Source: Coenobita brevimanus (taxonomy: Eukaryota; Arthropoda; Malacostraca; Decapoda; Coenobitidae). From it: a stretch of 64,000 bases of DNA. Positions 23,765 to 37,672 of this stretch are shown piece by piece. Each line of letters begins with the position of its first letter. Position 1 is the first letter of the stretch. Under the pieces are notes generated by a model. The model did no database searches, had not been told where the DNA came from, and was given only the letters and a program-made list of their open reading frames with translations. The translations under genes and the position numbers were made by a program. The stretch is taken from NCBI GenBank assembly GCA_032717465.1, contig CM064683.1:40047683-40111682 (forward strand), given 5' to 3'.

Positions 23765-24843
23765 GAGGTCCCCTTAAGCTACTCAAGGAATGCTGGCTGT
23801 CGGAGGAAGATGACGTCAACCTGATGGAGTATGTGATGAAGTTCAAAGAACGGCTGTCCACTGCTTTACAGCTGGTGAGAGAGAATTTAGGAGCTGCTCA
23901 GGAGAAGATGAAGACTTGGTATGATAAGAAGTCCAGGTTACGCCACTTTCAGCCAGGAGATCAGGTTTTGATTCTGCTACCAGTTCATGGGCAACCTCTC
24001 CAAGCCAAGTTTAGTGGTCCTTATTTCGTGGAGAAGAAACTCAGTGATGTCAACTATGTCATCGCCACACCAGATCGTAGAAAGAACAAGCAACTATGTC
24101 ACATCAACATGCTAAAGTTATATCACAGGCGGGACGAAAATAATCCAGTCTGCACTGTAGCTGTTCCACCTGAGTCTGCAAGTGAAGCTCTCCCATGCAG
24201 CATGAGCCTGAGTGATAGCTTGGGGAAGAATCCTGATATCATGAATTATCTCCAGACTAAGCTTTCTCATCTACCTCCCAAGGAACGGCAGGAGTTTTCG
24301 GCATTACTGCAGGAGTACCCGCAAGTGTTCCGTGCCACTCCAGGAAGAACCACTGTGTTGATGCATGATGTCGATGTTGGAGACGCAAAGCCAATTAAAT
24401 TGCCTCCTTACCGTGTGAACCCAGTGAAAGTTCCTCTCATCCAGAAGGAGCTTGGCTACCTGTTGGACCACAAGATGATTGAGCCATGTCAGAGCGAGTG
24501 GAGTTCTCCTGTCACTCTAGTCCCTAAGCCAGGTGGGTCACAGCGGCTTTGCATCGACTACAGACGTGTTAATCAGATAACCAAAACAGACACTTACCCT
24601 CTCCCTCGTGTGGAAGATTGCATAGACAAGATCGGAAAGGCTAGGTACATAAGTAAGTTTGATTTGTTAAAGGGATACTGGCAAGTACCTATGACTGAAC
24701 GTGCTAGGGAGATCTCATGTTTTGTAACACTAGGAAAGACTTTTGCATGTTCTGTAATGCCATATACAGATTGTTTTAGAGTAGTAAGAAATTTCCTTTG
24801 TAAATTTCTTTTTCTTTGTGGGGAGGTGTTACATAGCCTGTGA
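23666..24843 (+). pseudogene. Integrase C-terminus and truncated reverse transcriptase
   Basis: Continuation of the polyprotein in the -1 frame; the first Met in this frame is at 23689. The integrase part ends with a GPY/F-type motif (KFSGPYFVEKKL, near 24010) and HINMLKLYHRR. A linker of ~90 codons precedes the RT fingers: LPPYRVNPVKVPL, then WSSPVTLVPKPGG, CIDYRRVNQIT and the motif A region FDLLKGYWQVP with its catalytic Asp. The family-like sequence stops at SVMPY near 24765. The next ~25 codons (TDCFRVVRNF...) are 3' UTR read through to a TGA inside the LTR. YxDD, thumb, connection and RNase H are absent, so no polymerase can be made from this copy. Confidence 0.9.
24810..24826 (+). other. 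Putative polypurine tract
   Basis: The purine run GTGGGGAGG directly precedes the 3' LTR, where plus-strand priming occurs in LTR elements. Confidence 0.6.
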
Positions 24844-25614
24844 TTTCATCATCCTTTGTGTAATTCTAACGTACAGTGTGCTGCCTGTTTGATCACGAGC
24901 GTGTTCTGCCTCAGTCCCCCCCTTCTACCGTTATTGTAGAGTAAGTCGTCCTTTCTGTTGTTCAGAGCGGGATTGTCAACTCTTTGTCCCCATGGCTTCA
25001 TTTGCGCGTCCTTCTTACAAGTTGTATCAAGCTCTGCTGGCCCCTATATAATGAGCTCAGTCTCTGCATCATTGCCACTTAGATCTGCTCCTCATTTTGT
25101 TCACATCTCTGTCCTCCCCTGTACAGTTATTATTGTGAGTGCTCAGGAAGTCTCCAACCATCTAGCAGCTGTGTGTAATTTGAGTATAACTGTTGTTGCG
25201 TTTTTTTCCTTGTACTGTATAGCATAAGTTTAATTTGTAGGCCTAGTGAAGTTTTTGTAATTTATGTAGGATTCATTTTGTCAGCTAGTTTTTATATTAT
25301 TTTGTATCTGTAATAATTTATCTTGCATTAACTGAGCATTACCCAGTGTATTTTCATTTTATCAGGGCTGACTTAGGTAAATTTACTCTTGCTAATTTCG
25401 TGTTAATAGAGGCTATTGCAGTTAACCATATATTTAACCTGTTTTTTGCCATTACATTATCCTTATGAGTCCTGAATGTTTTGTTGTTAGTTTGTGCATT
25501 AAACTTTAACTTGTAATTTTACCTAACTCTTTTGTTTTAACCTGGAACTTTACGGGACAGTAGTGATTTTTAGTATTCTCACTTAAAGTGTACATTATCT
25601 TTCTCTGTTCCGTA

Positions 25615-25617
<3 letters not shown>
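24827..25617 (+). repeat. 3' LTR (791 bp)
   Basis: Gap-free match to 20169-20959. The end reads GTTCCGTAAAA and merges with the flanking (AT)n, so the expected terminal CA has become AA. TATATAA lies at 25045-25051. An 89-aa open frame inside both LTRs is incidental. Confidence 0.95.

Positions 25618-25702
<85 letters not shown>
25618..25702. repeat. (AT)n microsatellite, right half of a split tract
   Basis: (TA)n immediately after the 3' LTR; see 20091-20168. Confidence 0.9.
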
Positions 25703-25703
<1 letters not shown>

Positions 25704-25715
25704 TGTTTTTACTCT

Positions 25716-25905
25716 AGCTTGGCCAAAAATTGCATTCTCTCCATCTTTAGTACTAAGTTGTAAGAATATATTAACATTGTATTGTGATGTTAGCCACGAA
25801 GAACTGCAGTGGAAAGGACGTAGAGCCGTTGTATTATGTTTTCCTGGTACTGAGCCACGTGAAACAGGCTACAAAAAGAAACAAATCTGGGCCAAATTAA
25901 ACTGA
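25716..25905 (+). repeat. Dispersed repeat D1, copy (reference orientation)
   Basis: About 190 bp from CTTGGCCAAAAATTGC to AATCTGGGCCAAATTAAACT. It is matched by 58692-58872 (same orientation) and by 40606-40800 (inverted), with shorter core matches at 19717-19770 and within the 80-bp array at 31.1 kb. No coding potential, polymerase III boxes or terminal repeats are seen, so the class is unknown. Confidence 0.65.
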
Positions 25906-26260
25906 GAGAATCATAGTACATCTGCTGCATTGTTTTTGTGCCATACTAGAATACTGGCTTTTGCTTCACTAGGTCAACCACCCACACGCAACACGCCGCA
26001 GATAGATAGATAGATAGACAGATAGATATTGACCACATGGTATATATAACGCCGAGTAGAAAGGTAAGGGGTGCTATCGACTAACATGGAAAAAAGACTA
26101 AAAGTTTGTCATACGTATTGTTCTTTGTACAATACAGGGAATACTAGTTTTTGCACCAACACGGCCACTATAGCGAGTCTGTTCTATCCTGACAAAGACC
26201 CCTAACCCCTCTCAGCTCGGTTGATGGCAGGGTGAAATCAGACTAGAGAGTTAATTTGAC
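25906..26260. repeat. (GATA)n and dispersed repeat D2, copy 4
   Basis: GATA repeats at 26001-26028; D2 sequence at 26055-26170 (GTAGAAAGGTAAGG, then TATTGTTCTTTGTACAATACA). Confidence 0.55.
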
Positions 26261-26477
26261 TAGTAACCAAGGAGACTCATTCCTACCTCATAACTAAGGC
26301 TCATCTGATTTCATGCAACCACAACGTAGTATTTGAGTTGTGAGAGTGCCCCAGTTTCTATATATGACGACTAATAACCAAGGAGATTCATACCTGCCTA
26401 ATACAAAAGGCTCATCAAATTTCATGAAACCACGAAGTTGTGAGAGTGACCTAGTTCCATCAGGTGAAAAGAAACTG

Positions 26478-26553
<76 letters not shown>
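26258..26553. repeat. ~106-bp imperfect duplication and (CA)n
   Basis: TAACCAAGGAGACTCAT...GTTGTGAGAGTGCCC at 26264-26350 is repeated with changes at 26371-26455. An (AC)n tract follows at 26480-26553. Confidence 0.75.
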
Positions 26554-26554
<1 letters not shown>

Positions 26555-27250
26555 CTCCAAGTAGAAAAGTCAGGAGAACGTTTAACTTTTATGTTTTCCT
26601 GTTCATGTCTCTGGAAAACAAACCAGTTGGAAGGATGATGGATGGATGGATGAGTAAGTAGGTAGAGAGATGGATGGATGGATGGTAAAGAAATGAAAAG
26701 AAAATGAAATCGGGCTTATCATAATGAAGTAAAGATGGATGGCTGGGTGGGTGGATGAAAGAATGGATGGATGACGGCTAGTAGCAATTGAAATGCGCGT
26801 CATCGAACTGAAGAAGTTAGGATAGATGGATGTATGAATGATGGATAAGATGCATGGATGGGTGGATAAAGAGATGGATGGGTGGAAGGATGCTTGGCTG
26901 GGTGAAGGGAAACAAGAATTACAGTGAAGGTGTTAAGACAGATAACTAAGCGGATGGATGGATGGTAGCAATAGGGAATGAAATATGTATCATCGCAGCG
27001 AAGGGGTTATACATAAGCTGTGGTGTCCGCCATTATACGCGACAAGAGAGAGTGAATGTGAGAGAATGAGATGCATTGATGGATGAAAAGATGGATGGAT
27101 GGAAGGATGGATGCTTGGGTGAGAGAGGGAGTGTGGGTAAATGACGCTGCCATTATCGTGCTTTCGGTCATTGCATAACAAAAACGAATAAATAGAGTAA
27201 TTGATTTCTCTCTCTCTCTCTCTCTCTCATCTTTTGGAGGATTTATGGGA
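26554..27250. repeat. Degenerate GGAT repeats and (CT)n
   Basis: GGATGGATGGAT-type tetramer repeats recur from about 26634 to 27115 between short unique pieces; (CT)n at 27208-27228. No gene is recognised. Confidence 0.75.
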
Positions 27251-27600
27251 AAAACATGTAAATTATGATGATGATGATGATGATGATAATAATAGCGATA
27301 ATGATGACTGTTGAAAAGGTTGATTCTTTGCAGTCTTTCAGCCTTTGTTTCTTCCTTTCAACACAGAAGACTGCATACAAAATTCAATACCCTGGTTACG
27401 TATCTAAATCAACCAGTGACGTCATCGCAAAAAAAATGTTTACCTCAAGCGTCCAAGTAAAAACAAAATGCATGAGACTCTTTTTTTAACTTGTAATGCT
27501 CTTAACTTCTCAATGCTGCTGATGCCAAATAATATTCCAGTTTTACACGAAGACTATCTACATCCACACCTATAAATTATCGACCTGCAATACTTTCTTT
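27251..27600. other. Unannotated DNA with (GAT)n
   Basis: (GAT)n at 27267-27288; otherwise nothing is recognised. Confidence 0.5.
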
Positions 27601-28200
27601 TCAGTAGGATGCAGTAATTGTTTTTAGATATTCAACCGAGATACTTTATCACACATCCAAGAAATAGCAGCACATACTTTTTTTTTCTTTTTTTTTTGGG
27701 TACAAGACACCATTTACATATAAATATATATTTTTTTGCTCTTCTGCAGGAGGCATTTGAAAAAGAAAAATATCATTACCTTAAATACTTCTGTTTCGTT
27801 TTGTTCTTTTTCTTATAAATGAGGCAATTTAAGGAGTATCAGTTCATTTATTGGCGCGTGTGTGTGTGTGTGTGTGTGTGTTTTACAGGAGGCAGCCTAA
27901 GCAGGACGGTATCAGTTCCCTTATATTACATTTTTTTTTTACAGGATGCATCTTTAAAAAATATCATTACCATTATATTCTTTTTATTTTTTCTACAGGA
28001 TGCAATTTAAGAAGTTTCAGTAACTGTAGGAAGCAATTTAATAAGAATCTGTACCTTCATTTACTTTCGTTTTTATTTACAGGAAACACTAAAAATATCA
28101 GTAATTTTTTTTTTCTGCAGTAATCAGTTTAAGTATCAGTATCTTCTTAGTCTAGTGTTTTATTTATTTTTTATTTTTTCTGCAGGAGGGGCTAATATGC
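27601..28200 (+). repeat. Degenerate tandem repeat of splice-acceptor-like units
   Basis: About eight units of 40-140 bp share a T-rich run ending in CAG followed by GATGCAATTTAAGAAGTATC-like sequence. CAG triplets preceded by pyrimidine runs lie at 27747, 27886, 27942, 27996, 28080, 28118 and 28182. Each looks like a 3' splice site, but none is linked to a credible exon. Confidence 0.6.
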
Positions 28201-28245
28201 CACACAGACGACGACTCCACCATCCTCTGCTCCACTTCTTTTATG

Positions 28246-30420
<2,175 letters not shown>

Positions 30421-30708
30421 CTGCGGAAAGACATAGACAACAAAAGATATAGTGGTAAAAATAGACCTGCCTTAAATACCTCAGTCTGTAGTAATGTGTA
30501 GGATTTGGCCAGGATGGGGTATAAATACATCCCTGGTACCGCTGTTTTACCAGTCACGTATGAGAGAGTGTTAACATGATTCAGCATGGACGGTACGCTG
30601 GTGACCGCGAGGATGCGTGGTGCTGTAATTAATATTCATGGTCCGTTGTGAAAATCCATCTCAATTTTCTTTAACAGTAGTCTAAATAGCGTCAGTTTTA
30701 TATGATGT

Positions 30709-30752
<44 letters not shown>

Positions 30753-31075
30753 TTTCTTTAACGATAGTCTACATATCTTCAGTTTTCATATTATATTAAA
30801 CCATTTATTTCTCACTGTCACTGTCACACCCAGCCTTGTTAACAAATATCACCTCACTCCCTTGCAAGCCGAAAGTGAGAAAACCCCACCCACACCCCCC
30901 TCGTTTGAGTCCCAAGCCTTCGACCGTAACCGCGACCTCGAGTGACCGCTTAGTGCAACGAACGAGGCCTTTAACACCGGGCAAACTCGGTCGGGAAACT
31001 TTGGGGAAGGCGTTTGCACTCGATCTGTAATGTTTTAGGCGGGGCCCGATAAGATCCTCAATCCTAGTTGGAAAG
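30421..31075. other. Unannotated DNA
   Basis: (CT)n at 30713-30749. A GC-richer island at 30840-31060 holds an unrecognised minus-strand frame (30805-31155, 116 aa) of ordinary composition without domains. It is not called as a gene. Confidence 0.45.
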
Positions 31076-31099
31076 TTTGTGCAGCCCTCCTTTGCCCTC

Positions 31100-31400
31100 A
31101 TGATGGTGGTTGTGGTCGAAACTTGCTCTTGCGAATTAGCCCATACTCTTTTCACCTTAACTTGGCTTAGATTTTTATTATGATGATGGTCGTGGTAGGA
31201 ACTTGCTCTTGCGAATTAACCCATACTCTTTTCACCTTAATTTGGCTCAGATTTTTATTATGATGATGGTCGTGGAAGGAACTTGCTCTTGTGAATTAGC
31301 CCGTACGCTTTTCACCTTAACTTGGCTCAGTTTTATTTTTTTAAAGGTATATTCCACGTACACGATGATAGGAACTGTCGTGAATTAGCTATACTCTTTC
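31100..31400. repeat. 80-bp tandem repeat
   Basis: Three clear units and a decayed fourth. ACTTGCTCTTGCGAATTA starts at 31121, 31201 and 31281 (period exactly 80); a remnant is at about 31363. The unit core CACCTTAACTTGGCTCAGAT is the same as the D1 dispersed repeat core. Confidence 0.85.
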
Positions 31401-32055
31401 TTAGCTCAGATGAAGGTTGAAATCATCCCAAGAGATAGATAAATAGATACAGATATAGATATAGATTTAGATATACTTTTTGCCGAGAATTAAGTACTCC
31501 GTGTTTATTTCGGCTGGTCTTATATATATTTTCACTCCACTCGAAAAAAAAAAAAAATCCCTTTGCAGAGATTAGAAGCTATCCTAATGTACTTTTTCTC
31601 GAGATTTTAGAGCTTTGTCCTTCTTCCAGCTGACGTAACGCGATCTTATACTGTTACAAGGAAGTTACAGCCACAGCGAGGTTAAAAACTGTATCCGACA
31701 TTTAAGATCACTCCAATTAACACCTGAAGATTTTTGTTTAACTCAAACTCTCGCCACTGAAAAAAGAAAAGAAAAAAAATGTCAAGTACCCTGTCATATG
31801 TTGACGTTGACTCCTTACGATTTTATTCAGTTCAGGAAAATACAAAGATCAAAGTGTTAAAGATGAAAGGCCGTGGTGGTGATGGTGGTGGTGGTGGTGG
31901 TGATGGTGGTGATGGTGATGATGATGGTGGTGATGGTGGTGGTGGTGGTAGTGGAGGTTGTGGTGGTGTTAATAATGGTGTGGTAGTGGGGAAGGAAAAG
32001 TTCCAAGACTCGAGGGATTTGATGCCGGAAGTAAACCAGAAGAGAAGCATTGATT
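31401..32055. other. Unannotated DNA with (GGT)n
   Basis: GATA repeats near 31434-31470 and GGT/GAT triplets at 31874-31985. Otherwise nothing is recognised. Confidence 0.55.
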
Positions 32056-32065
32056 GTGTGTGTGT

Positions 32066-32295
32066 GTAATTCACCGGGTCGGTCAGGATCACTTGATGGT
32101 CGTGATCGTCAGCTTTTACCCTCCCGGAAGGGAGCTCTAAGGGCAAGGCTGTGACCTTCACACACCCACACACCCGTCCCCTTGCTCAAGGGGGACAGTA
32201 ACCACCCACTTCGTCAGTGAAACTTTTCGCAACCTGAGCGAGGCGCGAACTCCCGTCTACCAGATTGCAAGCGAGAACGTTACCACTGCACCAGC

Positions 32296-32299
<4 letters not shown>
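32066..32299 (-). mobile_element. tRNA-Gly-like SINE, copy 1
   Basis: Read on the minus strand the element starts CTCGCTGGTGCAGTGGTAAC, with a tRNA A box (TGGTGCAGTGG), an anticodon-loop-like position, and a B box-like GGGAGTTCGCGCC at 32242-32254. A non-tRNA body with CCCTTGAGCAAGGGG follows. (GT)n flanks it on both sides (plus-strand orientation). It is nearly the same as 49786-50036 but lacks a ~15-bp segment present there. Confidence 0.85.
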
Positions 32300-32334
<35 letters not shown>

Positions 32335-32603
32335 AATTTGATTAGAGAGTAGATTTTTGTGTGTGCTCTATCTATGTTTGCCATGTAACAAAGACAATAA
32401 TCTTTGTAAGTAAGGTAAAGAATGAGGGCAGACGAGATGAGACGCTGACCACTGAGCTACGGGAAATAAACTGCAAAAGGACGGAAATTTTCTCCATGTT
32501 ACGAGTAGGTGAATGAACTATAGTTGTAAACTGTCGCAGGCATTTTGATCACCAGTTTTTCACACACTGTCAGCCAATTCCACGAACATGTCTCACAGTC
32601 CAC

Positions 32604-32639
<36 letters not shown>

Positions 32640-33138
32640 CATATCACCCTCACACAGTTGGCCAAAAAATGCGAAGACGTGGAGAAAAGTGTGATGAGAA
32701 ATTAAGGGTGTACTTCCATAAGGCGCTTGGAGAGCACACCTCGTGGGAAAGAAAATGCAAAGTTAAAAAATATGAGTGAAAAGCAAAAAGCGTAAAAAAG
32801 CAAAATGAAGAGTGTAAAGCAAGAAGGCTAGTGAAATGCAGAAACGTAAGGGCGAAAAGCAACACCGAAGAGTGGAAAGCGAAAACGTAGCAGTGAAAAC
32901 CAGAACACGAAGTGAAAACCAACAAAAGTGAAAACCAGGAAACGTTAAAGTGACAAGTAAAACCGTCTTGATGGGCAAAACATGAAGTGAAAAACAAAAC
33001 TTAAAGGAGAACAGCTAAACCAGAGTGAAAGGCCATCAACAAGAATCTGAGCAAAATTTAGAGATGGAAACTGCAAGGGGTGGAAAAAAAAAATGTATAA
33101 GCTTTGGACAACAAGGAAGTGGTGTGCTGTCAGGAAAC

Positions 33139-33182
<44 letters not shown>

Positions 33183-33290
33183 GGGGAAAGGTTAGAATGT
33201 TGAACGACCTGTAGACTGCCTTTTAATATTTTCCTGTTGATATATACATGTATCTAAATTAACCGATCAGAATAGCCACGATACTAGCGA
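32300..33290. repeat. Microsatellites and a degenerate AGTGAAAAGCAAAACG array
   Basis: (GT)n 32299-32330; (GA)n at 32606-32634 and 33146-33177. From about 32755 to 33010 variants of GTGAAAAGCAAAACG recur every 15-35 bp. Confidence 0.6.
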
Positions 33291-33291
33291 T

Positions 33292-34360
<1,069 letters not shown>

Positions 34361-34361
34361 T

Positions 34362-34362
<1 letters not shown>

Positions 34363-34402
<40 letters not shown>

Positions 34403-35030
34403 ACTGAAAAGTGTCATGTTGGTCAGACAAAAAAAAAAAAAGTAAATTTCACCCATATGAGTAGATACTTTGGCTCTCGAAAATTTACCCATGTAAGTAG
34501 AAATTCAATCTCTCTAAAATTTTCCTCATCCCATATAGACCCACTTCCCTTCGTCAGTACCTTCTACCGTCGTCATTGTAAGATATGACGCTACTTAAAT
34601 TCGGACTCAGACAGCAATTGTCCGATGCAATCCATCCGCCACGGCCCGGAACCCACAGATTTCAGTCCGACCCTCCCAGAATCACAAACTTTACTGCACA
34701 ACCCCGACCGAACCCGTGGCCAAGTTCCGTCCACTGGGGAAAAAGTATTAGTGCTGGTAACAAGAAACTCAGAGACAAAAATACCATCACTGTCATCATC
34801 AGCAGCAGCAGTCATCGTCATTATCATCACCATCGTCGTCGTCGCCGTCATGTCGTCGTCGTCGTCGCCGTCATCGTAGTAACCCTTTTTCCCGCATTCA
34901 TGAGAAGGGACTGATACAGAAACAAGAACAAAGATGGTACAGAAACAGAACTATCAACAGATCGCCCCCCCCCCCCAAAAAAAAAAGCACCTTTCTTCCA
35001 TTCATTCAACATTTAAACTTAAAAAAAAGG
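34363..35030. other. (GT)n then unannotated DNA with CAT/CGT triplets
   Basis: (GT)n 34363-34401; triplet-rich tract 34785-34880 (CATCATCAGCAG, CGTCGTCGT); C and A runs at 34965-34986. Nothing else is recognised. Confidence 0.55.
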
Positions 35031-35645
35031 TGTCAAGAAAAGGTATGTGGAAGTGTGGTATATTAGGTGTCAGGATATAAGATCAGTAGTGCAGATATGT
35101 GGATGCAGCATTATAGAAAGTTTGCGAAAATATGAGATAAATATTAGTGGTGGTGTAAGGGGACTTTTGGCAAAAAAAAAAATGTGTCAGGAGGTATAGA
35201 TAATAGGTAATGTTTATAAAGAAATTTAGGTATCAGGAGATTAGTGTAATATAAGGACAAATAGACGGTTGAATAGATTGAAAGTTTACGAATAACTGGA
35301 AACATATCAGTGCTGGTGTAAGGGAACATGTACTATAACGAAACCTACCAGTGTCGGTATAAGGAAGCATTAGTGCCAGCATAAGGCAGTATACGGTATA
35401 AGAAACATATCAGTGCCAGAATTTGGAAATATACGGTACCAATGGAACACTATATACGCAAACATACCAAAACCGTATGAGCATAAGAAAGACTCAGAAC
35501 AAAAAGAGGACGTAAGTAGGAGCGTAAGTAGCAACGTAAGTAAGAGAGTGAAAGCGTAAGTAGGAGCGTAAGAAAGTAGCGAAACAAAAGGACTCTGCCA
35601 ACACCCTCTCCCTACCTCGTCAGCAGTGTGGTAGCATCGGGGAGA
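35031..35645. repeat. Degenerate minisatellite
   Basis: Variants of ACATATCAGTGCTGGTGTAAGG recur at about 35303, 35347, 35370 and 35406. GTAAGTAGGAGC repeats follow at 35511-35580. Confidence 0.5.
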
Positions 35646-35649
35646 AAAC

Positions 35650-35909
35650 AATATGGCGGTGTTAAAAAGTGAGTTGGGGATGTTTTTGCATGAAGCTGGT
35701 GCGTGGCGAGAATGTGAGGTGAATTATGCAAAGGTTGGAGTGAGGAACAGAGTGGAGGGATGGAGGGAAGAAGGCAGAGAGAGGGAGGGAAAGAAGAAAG
35801 CAAGACAGATGGAGTAGAGAGAGAGGGGAGGAGCTTTTGTGGATATGTTGAGGGAGGGGGAGGGGAAGAGGAGTGGAAAGGGAAGGAGAAAATGTGAAAG
35901 GAAGGAAAG

Positions 35910-35953
<44 letters not shown>

Positions 35954-36240
35954 CTGACATAAGTAGGAAGGTGTAAAAACTCTGAGTGTAGCTGTTTTTG
36001 CATAAGCCTGGTTCGTGACGAGGATTTCGGGTGATTTATGTAAGGAGGCGCGGAGGGGGGAGAGATTTTAGGGGAGGAATGGAGAGATTAAATGGAGGAA
36101 GGGAGGGATTTAATGTAGGTAAAGGGAGGGAAAGATTTAAGTGGAGGGAAAAGAGAGGAAAGAAGGGAAGTCGAAGGAAAGGGAGAGATGGGGTAGTGAG
36201 AAGCAGGAAGGAAAGGTGCACAAGGAAGGAAATTGAGAGA

Positions 36241-36289
<49 letters not shown>

Positions 36290-36785
36290 GGGGAGAAGGA
36301 AATTGGCATAGAAAGAGGGCTGTGGAGAAGGGGGACGGGTTGGGTAGCAAGTGGAGGCGGTGAGGAAGGAAAAATGGCATGGGGAGAGGGAGAGACGAAG
36401 GGAGAGAGCCCTGGAGGTAAGAAGGGAGGCATAGAGGGAGAGAAAAGGAGAGGGATGGGGAGAACCCAGGAGGTAAGAAGGGAAACACAGAGGTAGAGAG
36501 GGAGGAAAGGAGGATATGGAGGGAGGGAGGGAGAGAGAGAGCACTGGAGATAAGAAGGAAGGCACTGAGAAAGAGAGAAGACGGAAAGAGGGAAGGATGG
36601 AGACACGGCGGAAAAAAAGGAAGGAGGACAGGAGAGAAGCATGGAGGAAAGACTAAGTGGAGGAAAGCATCAGTGAGGCTAAGGACAAGAAAAACGAGAA
36701 GAAAACAAGGGGAGGTGAAAACAAAAAAATTAACCCCTTCACTACGAGGCGCCTTTCCTAACCCTTTTTTTTTTTTTTTTTTCAA
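35650..36785. repeat. Purine-rich tract with (GA)n
   Basis: The plus strand is mostly A and G for over 1 kb, with (GA)n at 35918-35948 and 36233-36283 and recurring GGAGGTAAGAAGGGAGGCA-like phrases at 36410-36560. The long Ser/Leu/Pro frames opposite are not genes. Confidence 0.85.
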
Positions 36786-36848
36786 TCGTAAAGCGAGATT
36801 TTTTATTTTACTTCTTGATTATTTGTGGGGTTAATTTGAGTAAGAATT

Positions 36849-37672
36849 GATGTATAAACTTGGGTCTAATTCTCAGCCATATAAACATGGATCCAATTCT
36901 CAGCTATATAAACTTGGGTCTAATTCTCAGCCATATAAACTTGAGTCTAATTCTCAGCCATATAAACTTGAGTCTAATTCTCAGCCATATAAACTTGAGT
37001 CTAATTCTCAGCCATATAAACTTGAGTCTAATTCTCAGCTATATAAACTTTGATCTAATTCTCAGCTTTATAAACTTGGGTCTAATTCTCAGCTATATAA
37101 ACTTGGGTCTAATTCTCAGCTATATAAACTTGGGTCTAATTCTCAGCCATATAAACTTGAGTCTAATTCTCAGCCATATAAACTTGAGTCTAATTCTCAG
37201 CCATATAAACTTGAGTCTAATTCTCAGCCATATAAACTTGAGTCTAATTCTCAGCTATATAAACTTTGATCTAATTCTCAGCTTTATAAACTTGGGTCTA
37301 ATTCTCAGCTATATAAACTTGGGTCTAATTCTCAGCTATATAAACTTGGGTCTAATTCTCAGCCATATAAACTTGGGTCTAATTCTCAGCCATATAAACT
37401 TGGGTCTAATTCTCAGCTTTATAAACTTGGGTCTAATTCTCAGCTATATAAACTTGGGTCTAATTCTCAGCTCTATAAACTTTGATCTAATTCTCAGCTA
37501 TGTAAACTTGGGTCTAATTCTCAGCTATATAAACATGGATCCAATTCTCAGCTATATAATTTTGGGTCTAATTCTCAGCTATATAAACTTGGGTCTAATT
37601 CTCAGCTATATAAACCTTGGTCTAATTCTCAGCTATATAAACTTGGGCCTAATTCTCACCCGCCATGGGGCT
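36849..37672. repeat. 27-bp minisatellite with 216-bp higher-order period
   Basis: About 30 copies of a 27-bp unit (TATAAACTTGGGTCTAATTC plus TCAGCYA). Units carry GGGT, GAGT or TGAT variants. The TGAT variant is at 37051, 37267 and 37483, spaced exactly 216 bp (eight units), so blocks of eight units have been copied together. Because 27 is divisible by three, a 279-codon frame of period nine stays open; it is a repeat product. Confidence 0.95.

Larger units (their letters stand above)
20169..25617 (+). mobile_element. Gmr1-type Ty3/gypsy LTR retrotransposon, RT-truncated
   Basis: Two 791-bp direct repeats bound an internal region carrying, in order, Gag with a zinc knuckle, aspartic protease, integrase and the start of a reverse transcriptase. 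Integrase before RT is the order known for the Gmr1 group of Ty3/gypsy elements, first described from Atlantic cod; most Ty3/gypsy elements have integrase last. The LTRs differ at about six positions without gaps (about 99.2% identity), which suggests a fairly young insertion. It is nonetheless defective: integrase is frameshifted near 23665, and everything from just after RT motif B' start to the 3' UTR, including YxDD and RNase H, is missing. Both ends abut (AT)n, so a target-site duplication cannot be resolved. Confidence 0.93.

Noticed and set aside
30805..31155. 116-codon minus-strand frame in a GC-richer island
   Set aside because: No domain, start context or conservation can be argued from sequence alone, and its beginning overlaps the 80-bp array.
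36036..36785. 249-codon Leu/Ser/Pro-rich minus-strand frame with hydrophobic runs
   Set aside because: Reverse complement of a purine-rich tract. The apparent membrane segments reflect composition.
36849..37672. CRISPR-like array
   Set aside because: Repeats are adjacent with no unique spacers and the DNA is eukaryotic.
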